Source of the DNA: a virus
Strand: one strand, 5' to 3'
IMG/VR virus record: IMGVR_UViG_3300044911_002386
Span: 103,812 to 167,811 of that record
Length of the DNA: 64,000 nt
Positions 1 through 7,935 of the stretch are shown piece after piece (position 1 is the first letter of the stretch; every line of letters begins with the position of its first letter). Made by a program: the position numbers and the translations under genes. A model generated the notes under the pieces. That model was not told the DNA's origin, ran no database searches, and worked only from the letters and a program-made list of their open reading frames with translations.

Positions 1-114
1 AATTGGCTCGATGCTCTGTGCACTCTGCAAAGCATTGTTAAAAATGCTTTGACGCAAAGCGGGAACATCGCCAAATTCGCGGGGCTGTTCTTGAGGCGCG
101 TTTAAGGGCAGCAC
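1..114 (-). CDS. Partial CDS, 5' end only, unknown function
   Basis: A GTG at 112-114 opens a minus-strand frame that stays open to the left window edge (38 codons seen). A GGGAGG ribosome site lies at 121-126, six bases upstream. The visible protein is Pro-, Gln- and Ala-containing with no recognisable motif. It follows the 340-aa gene at 118-1140 almost directly, so it is probably the next gene of the same minus-strand operon. The function is unknown. Confidence 0.6.
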   Translation of the reverse strand, partial: MLPLNAPQEQPREFGDVPALRQSIFNNALQSAQSIEPI

Positions 115-117
115 GGC

Positions 118-1140
118 TTACCTCCCTGAAAGGGCGGCGAGTGCGTCCGGATCTACGTACGGCGTTTGATTCAGTTCCTGCAGGCGGGCTTTCGAGTTGC
201 GTGCCCGCATTAAATTCTCCGCCTTGGTGCGTGACTTTGTCTGGTCATACATGTACTTTGCCCCGAGTGCGCCGGTGCCAAGTGCAGTTAACAAAGCGGC
301 GGTCCACGCATTGTTGCCAGTTTCTTGTACGGTACGTGCGGCGGCAATCCCTGCATTTTCAAGTGCTCCGGGCCCGCCTGGTTTGCTCAAACCCAACCCC
401 TGCGACATACGAGAGAAAAAGCCCGGAGGTGCCGGTGGTGCTTCGGCTTGCTTCATACAGGCGTAAACATTGTCAAGTTCCGCCGCTTCTTTGCCGGTTA
501 ACGCATTAAAGTAAGCACGGCGAGCCGTTTCGACTTCGTCTTCAATATCTTTTTTACGCTTATCAGCCGACATCGAGTTAACAAGTTGCATGCCGCCGTA
601 GCCACCGCCCATCGCCGCAATAATGTTCGCGGCTTGCCGCCAGCCGTGCTGTGCAGTATTTAGACTCGGTGGTGCATTTGGGTCAAAAGTCGGCCAGATG
701 GCAGAAGGGATAAATTGCGTCGGGATTAAATTTTTCGACAGCGATTCTTGAAAGTTCGCCATTAGTCCGCCGGCAGACGCATCCGCGGCTAACTTAAATG
801 ACGGCATCGTCATATTTTTCGGCAGCCAACTGGTCTCTTGTTTTTTGGCTACTTGTTTCCGTTTACTGATTTTTTGCTTTTTTTGCGGGGCCGCTTCGGG
901 AGACGGGTTGTGCAGCAGTCCTTGTAACTCAGACAACTGCGAAGAACCAGCACCATTAATAAGGTGATACAGTGCCGTACCACCAGCACCAAGCCCAAGC
1001 CCCCAGAGAGCGCTATTTATTAACTCTTTACCGTATTGCTGGTGATACGGCCGCGCGGCTTCCGAGTCGGCCGGCACGCCTACGTTAAATTTTGCACCTT
1101 CGGCGTACTCGGCCAAATTTTCAGCGTGTTTCGTAGTCAT
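118..1140 (-). CDS. Glycine-zipper virion-type protein, unknown function
   Basis: This 340-aa protein has three Gly/Ala-rich hydrophobic stretches (around residues 44-62, 165-190 and 280-300) separated by charged segments, including a Lys/Gln-rich basic patch near residues 85-105. This Gly-zipper-plus-linker style recurs in many proteins of the window and is typical of internal or injected virion proteins of large phages, but no family is recognised. The stop (TAA at 118-120) lies four bases before the GTG of the next gene. The operon context with other membrane-active proteins supports a structural role by inference only. Confidence 0.7.
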   Translation of the reverse strand: MTTKHAENLAEYAEGAKFNVGVPADSEAARPYHQQYGKELINSALWGLGLGAGGTALYHLINGAGSSQLSELQGLLHNPSPEAAPQKKQKISKRKQVAKKQETSWLPKNMTMPSFKLAADASAGGLMANFQESLSKNLIPTQFIPSAIWPTFDPNAPPSLNTAQHGWRQAANIIAAMGGGYGGMQLVNSMSADKRKKDIEDEVETARRAYFNALTGKEAAELDNVYACMKQAEAPPAPPGFFSRMSQGLGLSKPGGPGALENAGIAAARTVQETGNNAWTAALLTALGTGALGAKYMYDQTKSRTKAENLMRARNSKARLQELNQTPYVDPDALAALSGR

Positions 1141-1143
1141 GCA

Positions 1144-1497
1144 TCAACTCTTTTTTGTTGGCAACATTCCGTATACCTGGAACCACTCTAACCAGACGCG
1201 GTAATGATTATTTTCCTCGTCCCAGTGGTCGCTGCGTTTAAGCAGCCTATACCAGCCGTTTACTATTTTATCGTTTATCTCGTCAAACTCTGCTTTTTGC
1301 TTTTCGTCCCACAAAACAAACATTTTTGACTTAAAGTCGTACTGCAGTTCAAGATTTTCAACCTCATCCTGCTTAAGATTTCCAAGTGCAGCATCACTAC
1401 CAATAACCGGAAAACCGTCCATCGTGCCCGGCCAATTCAGAGCATGCTGCCCGTGCTGGCCGCCACCAACTTCTGCGTGATATTTACGCGTGCTCAT
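1144..1497 (-). CDS. Hypothetical protein, 117 aa
   Basis: This small soluble protein is rich in Trp, Tyr and charged residues (its C-terminal half carries repeated W-x-E/W-F pairs) and has no membrane segment. The ATG overlaps the stop of the upstream 130-aa gene as ATGA (1494-1497), so the two are translationally coupled. No family is recognised. It may be a small virion or assembly protein judging from its neighbours. Confidence 0.65.
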   Translation of the reverse strand: MSTRKYHAEVGGGQHGQHALNWPGTMDGFPVIGSDAALGNLKQDEVENLELQYDFKSKMFVLWDEKQKAEFDEINDKIVNGWYRLLKRSDHWDEENNHYRVWLEWFQVYGMLPTKKS

Positions 1498-1886
1498 ATG
1501 CTCCTGCTTTGTCGGTATTTCTGTGCTTTCCGGTTAGCTTTAGCCCGGGCAGCGTAGATCTTGTAGGTGTCCGCAAGTTCCATAGCTTTAATGTCATCGG
1601 CTGAGATGTCGGGTTCTGTAACCCGTGCCGCGCCGTAACCAAGGCCAGCACCTATGCCCAGCCCGGCGGCAGCTGGCAGACCAAGTGCTGTACCCGTCAC
1701 GCCAGGTGCCTGGCTCGCAAGCCCAATACCACCGCCAAGTAACAGCGTCGGTAAAATGTAGTTCATGTAGGCTTTTTTCTCAGCTGCCAGTTTAATGCGC
1801 TGCTGTAGTTGATCGCCGTTTAGACCCTCTTCGGCGCAGCGGGTAATGAACCCGAGCCGAAAAGCCTCGTTAGGGGTCATGTCCAT
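1494..1886 (-). CDS. Small membrane protein with Gly-zipper and N-terminal F-x-x-GF motif
   Basis: This 130-aa protein opens with NEAFRLGFITRCAEEGL, a variant of the (A/S)(F/Y)xFG N-terminal motif seen in several other proteins of this window. Residues 40-88 are almost entirely Gly, Ala, Leu and Ile and should form one or two membrane-inserting helices with glycine-zipper spacing. The tail is basic. Function is unknown. The recurring motif and hydrophobic glycine core suggest a virion protein that enters or crosses the host membrane, which is inference. Confidence 0.65.
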   Translation of the reverse strand: MDMTPNEAFRLGFITRCAEEGLNGDQLQQRIKLAAEKKAYMNYILPTLLLGGGIGLASQAPGVTGTALGLPAAAGLGIGAGLGYGAARVTEPDISADDIKAMELADTYKIYAARAKANRKAQKYRQSRSI

Positions 1887-1887
1887 A

Positions 1888-2382
1888 TTAAAAATCTCCC
1901 GGCAAAATCAGTTTCTTTGGTGCGGATTGCCCGGCAGTAAAGTCCGGGGTTACGTGCTTTCCAGTATCTTTCCCGATCGGTAAAACACCGGGCAGTGCCG
2001 TATTAAAATTAGCACCGCTGGCCAAAGATATCTTACTCTTTTTGCCGGGGCGATGTCGCCTAAACCACTCGTCGACTACAGGGTCATTTCGGTCTCCCTG
2101 CTCGCGGGCCTCCTGGGTGCAGGCCACCATATTATCAATAGCCTGCTGTAAATCCATGCGATCCGCGGAAAGCCAGGAAGCTTTACTCGGGTTTGTGGCG
2201 GCAATGTGCCGCAGTCGCTTGGCTTCGTCGCTCAGTGCCTGCGCTCGCAAAAGAAACTCTTTGCGGGTTAGCACAAAAAAATCGCCGGTGTCTTCGTCAT
2301 GAAGACAAACAAAGCCGTTCTGAGCGTAGAACTTTAACCCCCGGAAAGTGTAACACTTTCCAGTAATTTTCTGGACAGACAT
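1888..2382 (-). CDS. Hypothetical protein, 164 aa
   Basis: This soluble protein has a beta-strand-like N-terminus (FRGLKFYAQNGFVCLHDED), a helical acidic/basic middle, and a Gly/Pro/Lys-rich flexible tail. No membrane segment or catalytic motif is visible. It sits one base before the next gene in the minus-strand run. The length and composition fit a small virion or tail-associated protein, but no family is recognised. Confidence 0.6.
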   Translation of the reverse strand: MSVQKITGKCYTFRGLKFYAQNGFVCLHDEDTGDFFVLTRKEFLLRAQALSDEAKRLRHIAATNPSKASWLSADRMDLQQAIDNMVACTQEAREQGDRNDPVVDEWFRRHRPGKKSKISLASGANFNTALPGVLPIGKDTGKHVTPDFTAGQSAPKKLILPGDF

Positions 2383-2391
2383 GTAATTTCC

Positions 2392-2715
2392 TTACTGGGC
2401 GTCAGCCGAAACACTTCTAGCGGGCCAGCCTTTTCCGGGTGCCGTTAGTTTTTCCGCCGGGGCGTCAATAGCCCGCATGCCCGTGCGGTTTTCGCAGTCG
2501 GGGCATTTTGTCCAACCCTGGCCATCGCCAGATCGGACCCGGCCTGTGCCGTTACATGTCTTACAGTCTTTTGTGTCCGGCTTTGGTGCCGTATCCGGCG
2601 CGACGTGAATCAAAGACGCATAAGCGGCCTCGGCTGCCACTGCGGGAACAAAGTTTGGGTCGGCCGGCGCCGCCGCAGTAAAAAGGCTTAATAACCAAAA
2701 AAGCCAGTTAAACAT
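2392..2715 (-). CDS. Secreted or anchored small protein with DnaJ-type CxxCxGxG zinc motif
   Basis: The start was chosen at the ATG at 2715, which has a GAGG ribosome site and gives MFNWLFWLLSLFTAAAPA, a plausible signal peptide or N-terminal anchor. The longer frame to 2796 would overlap the protease gene. Of 107 aa, residues near 50-75 carry CKTCNGTGRV and a second CPDC, the CxxCxGxG pattern of the DnaJ zinc centre, here as one zinc site. The role is unknown; similar cysteine knots act as small structural zinc folds. It lies directly after the papain-like protease gene. Confidence 0.65.
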   Translation of the reverse strand: MFNWLFWLLSLFTAAAPADPNFVPAVAAEAAYASLIHVAPDTAPKPDTKDCKTCNGTGRVRSGDGQGWTKCPDCENRTGMRAIDAPAEKLTAPGKGWPARSVSADAQ

Positions 2716-2725
2716 AAAAACCTCG

Positions 2726-3751
2726 TTAAATGTTGCCGCGAGCGCCGTAGCTCTTGAGTTTCTTAGGCGGCCAACCGGCCGCACCAGACACCGCAATCAT
2801 GTCGCGATTCTTGATGTCCGACCATCGCGACCAAAATGAGCCGACGGGAATACTGATGTTTGTACCGTAAATAATTCTCGGACCATCGTTCCAATCACCC
2901 CAAGAATTTTGGACCAGCACCAGCGGTTCTTTGTAGAGTTTAATAATTTCCGGCCGGTCGTCTACAGCGATATACGCCATCGCGTGCGCCCATTGTTTTG
3001 TGCGGCGGCTGACGCCATTAGCGTCACGATTTGATTCAAAGCCCTCACTACCGCACGAGCTAATCCCATAACCGTTCGCCAGCATGTCGCGGAGTTCTTC
3101 ATATGTATGAAGCACTGTCGCTGTGCGGATAAGATGATCTTTGCCGATTTGCCGCCACGCTTCCGGCGGCGTTTTATTGCCATACAGCCCCGCGTTACGC
3201 GAACTGTAACGGGTCAGATCTACACCAATTTCGTCATACTTTTTTCGCAGCCACATGCCGCTGTCGTTCATCGCGACTTTAACAGCGTCAGAGCAGAACC
3301 AACCGTCGCCGGAGTGCCGGCGCCAATTATAAAATGCTTCCGTGCTCAACACGCCGTTTAAGCGTGCCTCGTCACTAACCTCGGGTGCACCCTCAAGCCG
3401 GCCTGAAACTTCGTCAGGCTGCCCACTTGTGATGTCTGTGCACATCGTGGTTAAGCACGCGTTACGCGTCGACCAACTTACGCAGTCGCCGCGCCCCTGT
3501 GCTCCGCCCGGCAAACAGTCCGGGTACAGTTTAAGAATTTCAAGAAACGTCAGGCTGAGTTTGTCTTTACCTGAGTCTTCCAGGCCAAAGGTAGAGCACG
3601 CCATGGCTCCGTCGGGAAGGCCGCCCGCAGCAGCAATTTCTGCCTGAAGCTGGGCTGTTTTTTCGGGATCGCATAATGCACCCAAAAAGCCCGCTTCATA
3701 TGCTGCCACAACGTCATAGACGTTTGCAAACAACTTCTCTTCGAAAGCCAT
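2726..3751 (-). CDS. Papain-like cysteine peptidase (C1 type)
   Basis: This 341-aa protein has the order Cys, His, Asn expected of the papain fold: GRGDCVSWSTRNA (Cys90 as nucleophile), WAHAMAYIAVD (His256 as base) and LVQNSWGDWNDGP (Asn282, in the NSWG box typical of C1 peptidases). The expected oxyanion Gln is not obvious; the residue before the Cys is Asp. No clear signal peptide is present. It starts with a GGAGA ribosome site at suitable spacing. It could mature virion proteins or attack host proteins; peptidase activity is inferred from motifs. Confidence 0.8.
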   Translation of the reverse strand: MAFEEKLFANVYDVVAAYEAGFLGALCDPEKTAQLQAEIAAAGGLPDGAMACSTFGLEDSGKDKLSLTFLEILKLYPDCLPGGAQGRGDCVSWSTRNACLTTMCTDITSGQPDEVSGRLEGAPEVSDEARLNGVLSTEAFYNWRRHSGDGWFCSDAVKVAMNDSGMWLRKKYDEIGVDLTRYSSRNAGLYGNKTPPEAWRQIGKDHLIRTATVLHTYEELRDMLANGYGISSCGSEGFESNRDANGVSRRTKQWAHAMAYIAVDDRPEIIKLYKEPLVLVQNSWGDWNDGPRIIYGTNISIPVGSFWSRWSDIKNRDMIAVSGAAGWPPKKLKSYGARGNI

Positions 3752-3766
3752 GGCGTCTCTCCAAAA

Positions 3767-4279
3767 TCAAGCGTCAGCGTCAGGGGTGACTTCCGGTTCC
3801 GGCGTTACTTCCGGTTCCGGCGTTACTTCCGGTTCCGGCGTTACTTCCGGTGCTGCTTTTTCGCCAACCAGCGTGATCACAAAACCACCAGGCTGGCCCG
3901 GCGGCAGCGTGTCTACCGCTACGAAGCGGTGAAATGCCGGTACCGACGAGTTACCCGCATCGTCAACGTCGACGAGCGTTAAGACAACCTCAGCGTTCTG
4001 CGGAACAGTTACTGTGCCGAGATCAACCGAGTTGCCAGCAAAAGAAGTCGCACCCTTGTTTTCACCGTTAACGTCAACAGAGAAAACGCGTGTTACTACG
4101 TCAGAATCGGTCGGCGGTGCTACGACAACCGCATATGTTAAAAGATCTGCCATGTATTCTCTCCTTACTTGGATACAACGTAAATACTGCGGGGCCACGG
4201 GCGGTTCTTGTCCTCGCAGTATAAGGACAAGCCACGCAACTAAACATACTACAACAAAAAGTGTAAACAACGAAGGCAT
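3767..4279 (-). CDS. Membrane-anchored beta-sandwich-like protein with EVTPEP repeat tail
   Basis: The 170-aa frame begins with a strong transmembrane helix (residues 1-22), followed by a beta-rich, Ig-like segment and a tail of four near-identical EVTPEP units. The upstream start is coupled to the previous stop as TAATG (4277-4281). A second in-frame ATG at 4153 (MADLLTYAVVV) has a strong AAGGAG site seven bases upstream and would give a 128-aa soluble form. Both forms may be made, or a tiny membrane ORF may have fused with the gene. No family is recognised. Confidence 0.65.
   Translation of the reverse strand: MPSLFTLFVVVCLVAWLVLILRGQEPPVAPQYLRCIQVRREYMADLLTYAVVVAPPTDSDVVTRVFSVDVNGENKGATSFAGNSVDLGTVTVPQNAEVVLTLVDVDDAGNSSVPAFHRFVAVDTLPPGQPGGFVITLVGEKAAPEVTPEPEVTPEPEVTPEPEVTPDADA
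3780..3853. repeat. Short tandem repeat, 18-bp unit
   Basis: Plus-strand copies of GTTACTTCCGGTTCCGGC follow each other three to four times. They encode the C-terminal EVTPEP repeats of the overlapping gene. The 18-bp length keeps frame, so copy number can change without breaking the protein. Confidence 0.8.
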
Positions 4280-4716
4280 TATTTGGCCGAGTTAATGATG
4301 ACGTCGCACGCTTCAACAATCTTTGAGCGCGTCTGTTCGTTGCCCGGCAGCACGTCGTCTGTTCCGAGCGTGGTCAAAAATACTTGCTCAATTGCCTCAT
4401 CTAATCCTGGATACTTATTCACCTGTGTGATTGCGAGTTGCAGCGTGTTCTCCTGCAGATCGCTCCACTGCTCGGTCGTTACGACGCGCTTGCCGGCATC
4501 GCGATTAACGACAGCCCGTAATGCTTTGTATATGCCGCGAACGTCCGCCTTGTCAGCAGCTGCAGCGTCGGCAAGCAATTTTTGGATTGTCGGATCAGTC
4601 TTGTCAGTGCTGCTGTCTTCGACAACAACCGGCGCCTGCTGATATGTGCCGCGAATATACGGCTCAGCAAACGAGGCCAACAGTACTAGACCGGCCAACC
4701 AAACTAACCTTTTCAT
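4279..4716 (-). CDS. Secreted hypothetical protein, 145 aa
   Basis: An N-terminal signal peptide or membrane anchor (MKRLVWLAGLVLLASFAEP) is followed by an acidic, helical mature region with no Cys and no catalytic motif. It is coupled on both sides: its ATG overlaps the upstream stop (ATGA, 4713-4716) and its stop overlaps the downstream start (TAATG). It is probably an envelope-directed phage protein in a block of secreted and membrane genes. Confidence 0.65.
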   Translation of the reverse strand: MKRLVWLAGLVLLASFAEPYIRGTYQQAPVVVEDSSTDKTDPTIQKLLADAAAADKADVRGIYKALRAVVNRDAGKRVVTTEQWSDLQENTLQLAITQVNKYPGLDEAIEQVFLTTLGTDDVLPGNEQTRSKIVEACDVIINSAK

Positions 4717-4991
4717 ACAACACCTTTCGACGGTTGCTTGTGCTCAACAATAACGCGAAGAAGATTCGTGCACGCCTCAACGCCTTCGGGGCAGTCTTCG
4801 GCAGAAAGTTTATCGCGCAGGTTTGTAACCGCAACGATATCGTTAACGAGCATAACGGCGATCGATTGCTGTACTTCCGGTGCCCTCTCTGCACCGACAG
4901 TTTTAGTCAGCAACGACGCAATCTGCTGTCGGTATGCCGCCAGCATTACAGCAACAAACACTACACTCGCTACTATTTGAAACGCAGTCAT
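4713..4991 (-). CDS. Small single-pass membrane protein
   Basis: This 92-aa protein has one N-terminal transmembrane helix (residues 5-20) and a soluble helical tail containing two Cys that could pair. It lies between the matrixin gene and the secreted 145-aa gene and is coupled to the latter. It could be a lysis accessory or membrane scaffold, but nothing in the sequence decides this. Confidence 0.6.
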   Translation of the reverse strand: MTAFQIVASVVFVAVMLAAYRQQIASLLTKTVGAERAPEVQQSIAVMLVNDIVAVTNLRDKLSAEDCPEGVEACTNLLRVIVEHKQPSKGVV

Positions 4992-5017
4992 AGGTTACCT
5001 CCAAAACAGTTATTCTA

Positions 5018-5839
5018 TCAAGTTTGCGGCACGAGCACGTACGGCCGCCCATTAATGACTAATGTACCGTGAATATGCGGCGCAGCGTCTTTTGTAATTG
5101 CGTATTTTTCTTTACGCTTACCGTATAGTTTGACAATTTCTTTAATGTCGCCCTTTTGTGGGCCAGTTACATTTGGATCGTAATAAGGCGCCATTAAATT
5201 GCCAGAATTTAAATGTGGCAAACCAAGCGCGTGCCCAAGTTCGTGGCAGATCACCGCTACGGCCATATTAAATGACCACGGCTCGGCCTCGTCGAACATC
5301 TGATCTAATTGCACGTTTTCAGTTACGCCGCACGGTAATTCGCTCCAGGCCAGCGTGCCGCCCTTGTTATCTAATCCGCTAGCACGGCCAACGCCTGATC
5401 GAGCATAAATGTTTGCTTTATCTGAGCCGTCAACGCGGGTCGGCTCAATATCGCAAACTTCGGCCCACTGCGAAAAAGCAATGTCGTACGCTTCTTTAAC
5501 CTGCTCGTCTGTTACGCCTGGAAGCGTAATGTCGTGATAGTACGTAATCTTTTTATGCAGCCACTTGCACGGAGCACCGCCAGGCGCCGTCAGATTAAAA
5601 TCTGGTAGCCCGCATCGCGGCCTGTGAATGCGACTAGCAGTGCGTGGCTCAACGGCGCCGGTCGGCTCCAGGCCGTTAAACTCCTGATAGGCTTTTACAG
5701 CCCGCGATAAATCGGCCCCGCGAATTGTCTTAACCTTCGCCCACGGTGTTTCACCAAAGTAACCAAGGTCAAAGAGTTTTTTCAGTGTTTCATTAGCGGA
5801 GAGAATTTCGTTTTTTTGTTTTTTTGGCGTCCTTGCCAT
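5018..5839 (-). CDS. Matrixin-type (M10) zinc metalloprotease with pro-domain
   Basis: This 273-aa protein matches the layout of matrix metalloproteases. Residues 15-70 are a peptidoglycan-binding-like pro-domain, followed by PRCGLPD with Cys76 as the cysteine switch that blocks the zinc. The catalytic domain has HELGHALGLPH (His199, Glu200, His203, His209) and a Met-turn NLMAP (Met216). All key residues are present, so a latent zymogen is predicted. No signal peptide is visible, so release may depend on lysis or virion packaging. The ATG at 5839 has an AAGGTG site. The targets are unknown; host envelope protein or virion maturation are possible. Confidence 0.9.
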   Translation of the reverse strand: MARTPKKQKNEILSANETLKKLFDLGYFGETPWAKVKTIRGADLSRAVKAYQEFNGLEPTGAVEPRTASRIHRPRCGLPDFNLTAPGGAPCKWLHKKITYYHDITLPGVTDEQVKEAYDIAFSQWAEVCDIEPTRVDGSDKANIYARSGVGRASGLDNKGGTLAWSELPCGVTENVQLDQMFDEAEPWSFNMAVAVICHELGHALGLPHLNSGNLMAPYYDPNVTGPQKGDIKEIVKLYGKRKEKYAITKDAAPHIHGTLVINGRPYVLVPQT

Positions 5840-5851
5840 ACTGTGTCACCT

Positions 5852-6256
5852 TTATTGTTCTTTCGCTAGTTCGATTAATTCGTCCAGCGTGGCGTCATCA
5901 GCCGACTCGCCCAGTTCGTAAAGTGCCGTCAAAATAGGGTTAGCGTCGTGCCGGCTGTCCTGTTTGTCCGCACAACAGTCGCGCCACAAAAGGTTTGCCC
6001 GGCGCCGCAAACGAATTAGTTTGCGGGCGGGCAACGATCGAATGTCTTTGATGTCTTGTTTAATCTCGTCGGGTTTTCGCAACTCTCGGCAGTAATAGAT
6101 AATCTGCAGCATCAACGAAATAATCGCGAGTACCAAAAGCGGGTCGAACTGAACTGAGTTGTCAGCCCGAAACACCAACTCGTTTGTAAGTCGATCCCGC
6201 AGTGCCGACAAACGCGGCGAAGCATCGACCCGCTTTTGGAGATCTCCGTTTGTCAT
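5852..6256 (-). CDS. Single-pass membrane protein, 134 aa
   Basis: One hydrophobic helix at residues 38-56 is flanked by a charged N-terminus and a strongly basic stretch (RKLIRLRRR) with two adjacent Cys, then an acidic tail. No family is recognised. It sits between the matrixin and a two-helix membrane protein, consistent with a membrane or lysis module. Confidence 0.6.
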   Translation of the reverse strand: MTNGDLQKRVDASPRLSALRDRLTNELVFRADNSVQFDPLLVLAIISLMLQIIYYCRELRKPDEIKQDIKDIRSLPARKLIRLRRRANLLWRDCCADKQDSRHDANPILTALYELGESADDATLDELIELAKEQ

Positions 6257-6257
6257 G

Positions 6258-6632
6258 TTATTGCTGTGCGGTCATCCGCATTTTTTCAATGGTGGTCGCT
6301 TCCAAATAGTGGTAGCGATGGCTCAGGATAGTCGCCCGCAGTTGATTGCGGTTCGACAGATACTTCCACACCAATGCCGCGTTCACAACAATGACCTGCG
6401 TCGCACCCACGACGGCGGTCAACGCCTGCGTCAGCTCAGCAGCTGTTGTGTTGCTGACCCAGCCAATAAGCACAGCCACAGCCACAAGATTAGCCACAGC
6501 CGAACCAGCCATTGTCCAAAAATCAGACGACATCCAGTTTCCAACGCCCGTTTCGGCGGTGTTGTTGGCCGCCTCATTTAACATCCGCATTTCTTCGCGG
6601 ACAGTATCAACGCTTACTTTACGTGTCGACAT
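6258..6632 (-). CDS. Two-helix membrane protein, possibly holin-like
   Basis: This 124-aa protein has two predicted transmembrane segments (about 38-60 and 70-90), a charged N-terminus and a basic C-terminus. Size and topology resemble class II holins, but no family signature is recognised. A strong AGGAGG site lies four bases before the ATG. The adjoining membrane proteins and proteases give weak support for a lysis-related role. Confidence 0.55.
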   Translation of the reverse strand: MSTRKVSVDTVREEMRMLNEAANNTAETGVGNWMSSDFWTMAGSAVANLVAVAVLIGWVSNTTAAELTQALTAVVGATQVIVVNAALVWKYLSNRNQLRATILSHRYHYLEATTIEKMRMTAQQ

Positions 6633-6647
6633 AGAGCCTCCTAGAGT

Positions 6648-6671
6648 AAAAGCACAACACTATATTGTGCC
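6648..6671 (-). terminator. Hairpin with short U-tract
   Basis: On the minus strand a GCACAA/TTGTGC stem (6665-6670 with 6652-6657) is followed by TTTT. It sits in the 65-bp gap after the 330-aa gene at 6698 and before the 6632 start, so it may end or attenuate transcription between them. Confidence 0.45.
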
Positions 6672-6697
6672 TTAACAGTTACAAATTCGCAAGCACG

Positions 6698-7690
6698 TCA
6701 GCGCATGCCTAACATAGATGGCACAATAGCGTGCATCATTCCGCCCCATAACCCCATGTCCTGGAGTTTCTCTTGGGCTAGCGGCGTTAAGCCGGCCATT
6801 GCAGACAACGCTTTGCCGGCCATCGTCGCGGTGGCTAGGCCAACGCCGGCGGACGCGATACCGTTAATAACATCAGACGGCCTGATAATCGGCGACTGTA
6901 GACCAGTGCCTAAACCAGTCATCATGCCGCTTGCCGCAGCGGCATAAGCCGGCGGTGTGTGATTTTCAAACCCGTTATAAAAACCTTTACGGGCGTCGTT
7001 CCAAACTGCGTTGTTAAATTGTTGGATATTAACCGACGGCGCCATGATGCCCGAGTCACCGGGAATAGCCGGATTCAATTCTGGCGCGTAAACGCCAAAC
7101 TGCGAGTTTTTAATTGTCCAGCCACGCAAAAAACTTGTATTTTTGGCTCGCGCATTCGCTGCCGCATTGTTCGCCCCAAGGCCAACGCCGCCCAAGCCGC
7201 CGATAAGCGCCAGCGTATTTCGCAGCTTACCGCGCTCTAAGTAGCGCTCCGGGAATAAGTTTTCAATCAGTGTGCCGGCACCATACCCAAGACCGCCAGC
7301 AGCCAAGCCCGTAACAATAGCGTTGGTCAGAGGGGTTGGCCCGCCAAGCGCGTTTTGTGCGGCATCAAATGTTGGCGCGATACCGGTAATGCCTGCTTTT
7401 TTTACAACAATCTCTTCGGCAATGTTCAGGGGCGCTAAACGCTGAAATACACACGACCATTGCGGCATAGCCGCTGCGTACTTTTGTTGGGTTTCGCTGC
7501 TCGGGTCGTGACTCGCGTACACAGTCAGTGTATTGGTCGCCGGACGCCACGTGACAAAACTGGTGCTCAGTAAGCCGGTGTCTTTTACGGCGTCAACGTG
7601 GGCGGCTTTAATGTGTGCCACAACAGGCAGCAACGCAGCCACCCTGTTGGGTACCTGTTCCCACGCGGAAATATCGTGCGACGGCTGCAT
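6698..7690 (-). CDS. Large glycine-zipper virion-type protein
   Basis: The ATG at 7690 was chosen because it overlaps the stop of the upstream gene as TGATG; an in-frame GTG one codon earlier is the alternative. The 330-aa protein has a soluble N-terminal third, then repeated Gly/Ala-rich amphipathic stretches (around 125-175 and 250-300). This resembles internal virion proteins that insert into host membranes. No family is recognised. Confidence 0.65.
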   Translation of the reverse strand: MQPSHDISAWEQVPNRVAALLPVVAHIKAAHVDAVKDTGLLSTSFVTWRPATNTLTVYASHDPSSETQQKYAAAMPQWSCVFQRLAPLNIAEEIVVKKAGITGIAPTFDAAQNALGGPTPLTNAIVTGLAAGGLGYGAGTLIENLFPERYLERGKLRNTLALIGGLGGVGLGANNAAANARAKNTSFLRGWTIKNSQFGVYAPELNPAIPGDSGIMAPSVNIQQFNNAVWNDARKGFYNGFENHTPPAYAAAASGMMTGLGTGLQSPIIRPSDVINGIASAGVGLATATMAGKALSAMAGLTPLAQEKLQDMGLWGGMMHAIVPSMLGMR

Positions 7691-7935
7691 CACGTTAACA
7701 CTCGAAATAACTGCACGGCAAAAGCCAGAATTACGACAATCCAGGCAATCAGACCGCTGAGAGCTAAAAAAACAATAAACGACGTCAGAGTCAATGCCGG
7801 GAACAATTTCTGAATAGGTATTTTACGAAACAGCAGCAATGCACGCATCCATTGCGGCGACGGCTTGTCCGGCGTTACGTCTGGTGTCGGCGAAGGTTTC
7901 GGCTTTGGCTGCCAGGGCCAGTTTATTTTGCTCAT
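7690..7935 (-). CDS. Proline-rich single-pass membrane protein
   Basis: This 81-aa protein has a Pro/Lys-rich N-terminal tail (residues 5-28) followed by a long hydrophobic segment (45-75). It is coupled to both neighbours (ATGA at 7932-7935 and TGATG at 7688-7692). Small spanin or holin partners can look like this, but there is no lipobox or other deciding feature. Confidence 0.55.
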   Translation of the reverse strand: MSKINWPWQPKPKPSPTPDVTPDKPSPQWMRALLLFRKIPIQKLFPALTLTSFIVFLALSGLIAWIVVILAFAVQLFRVLT

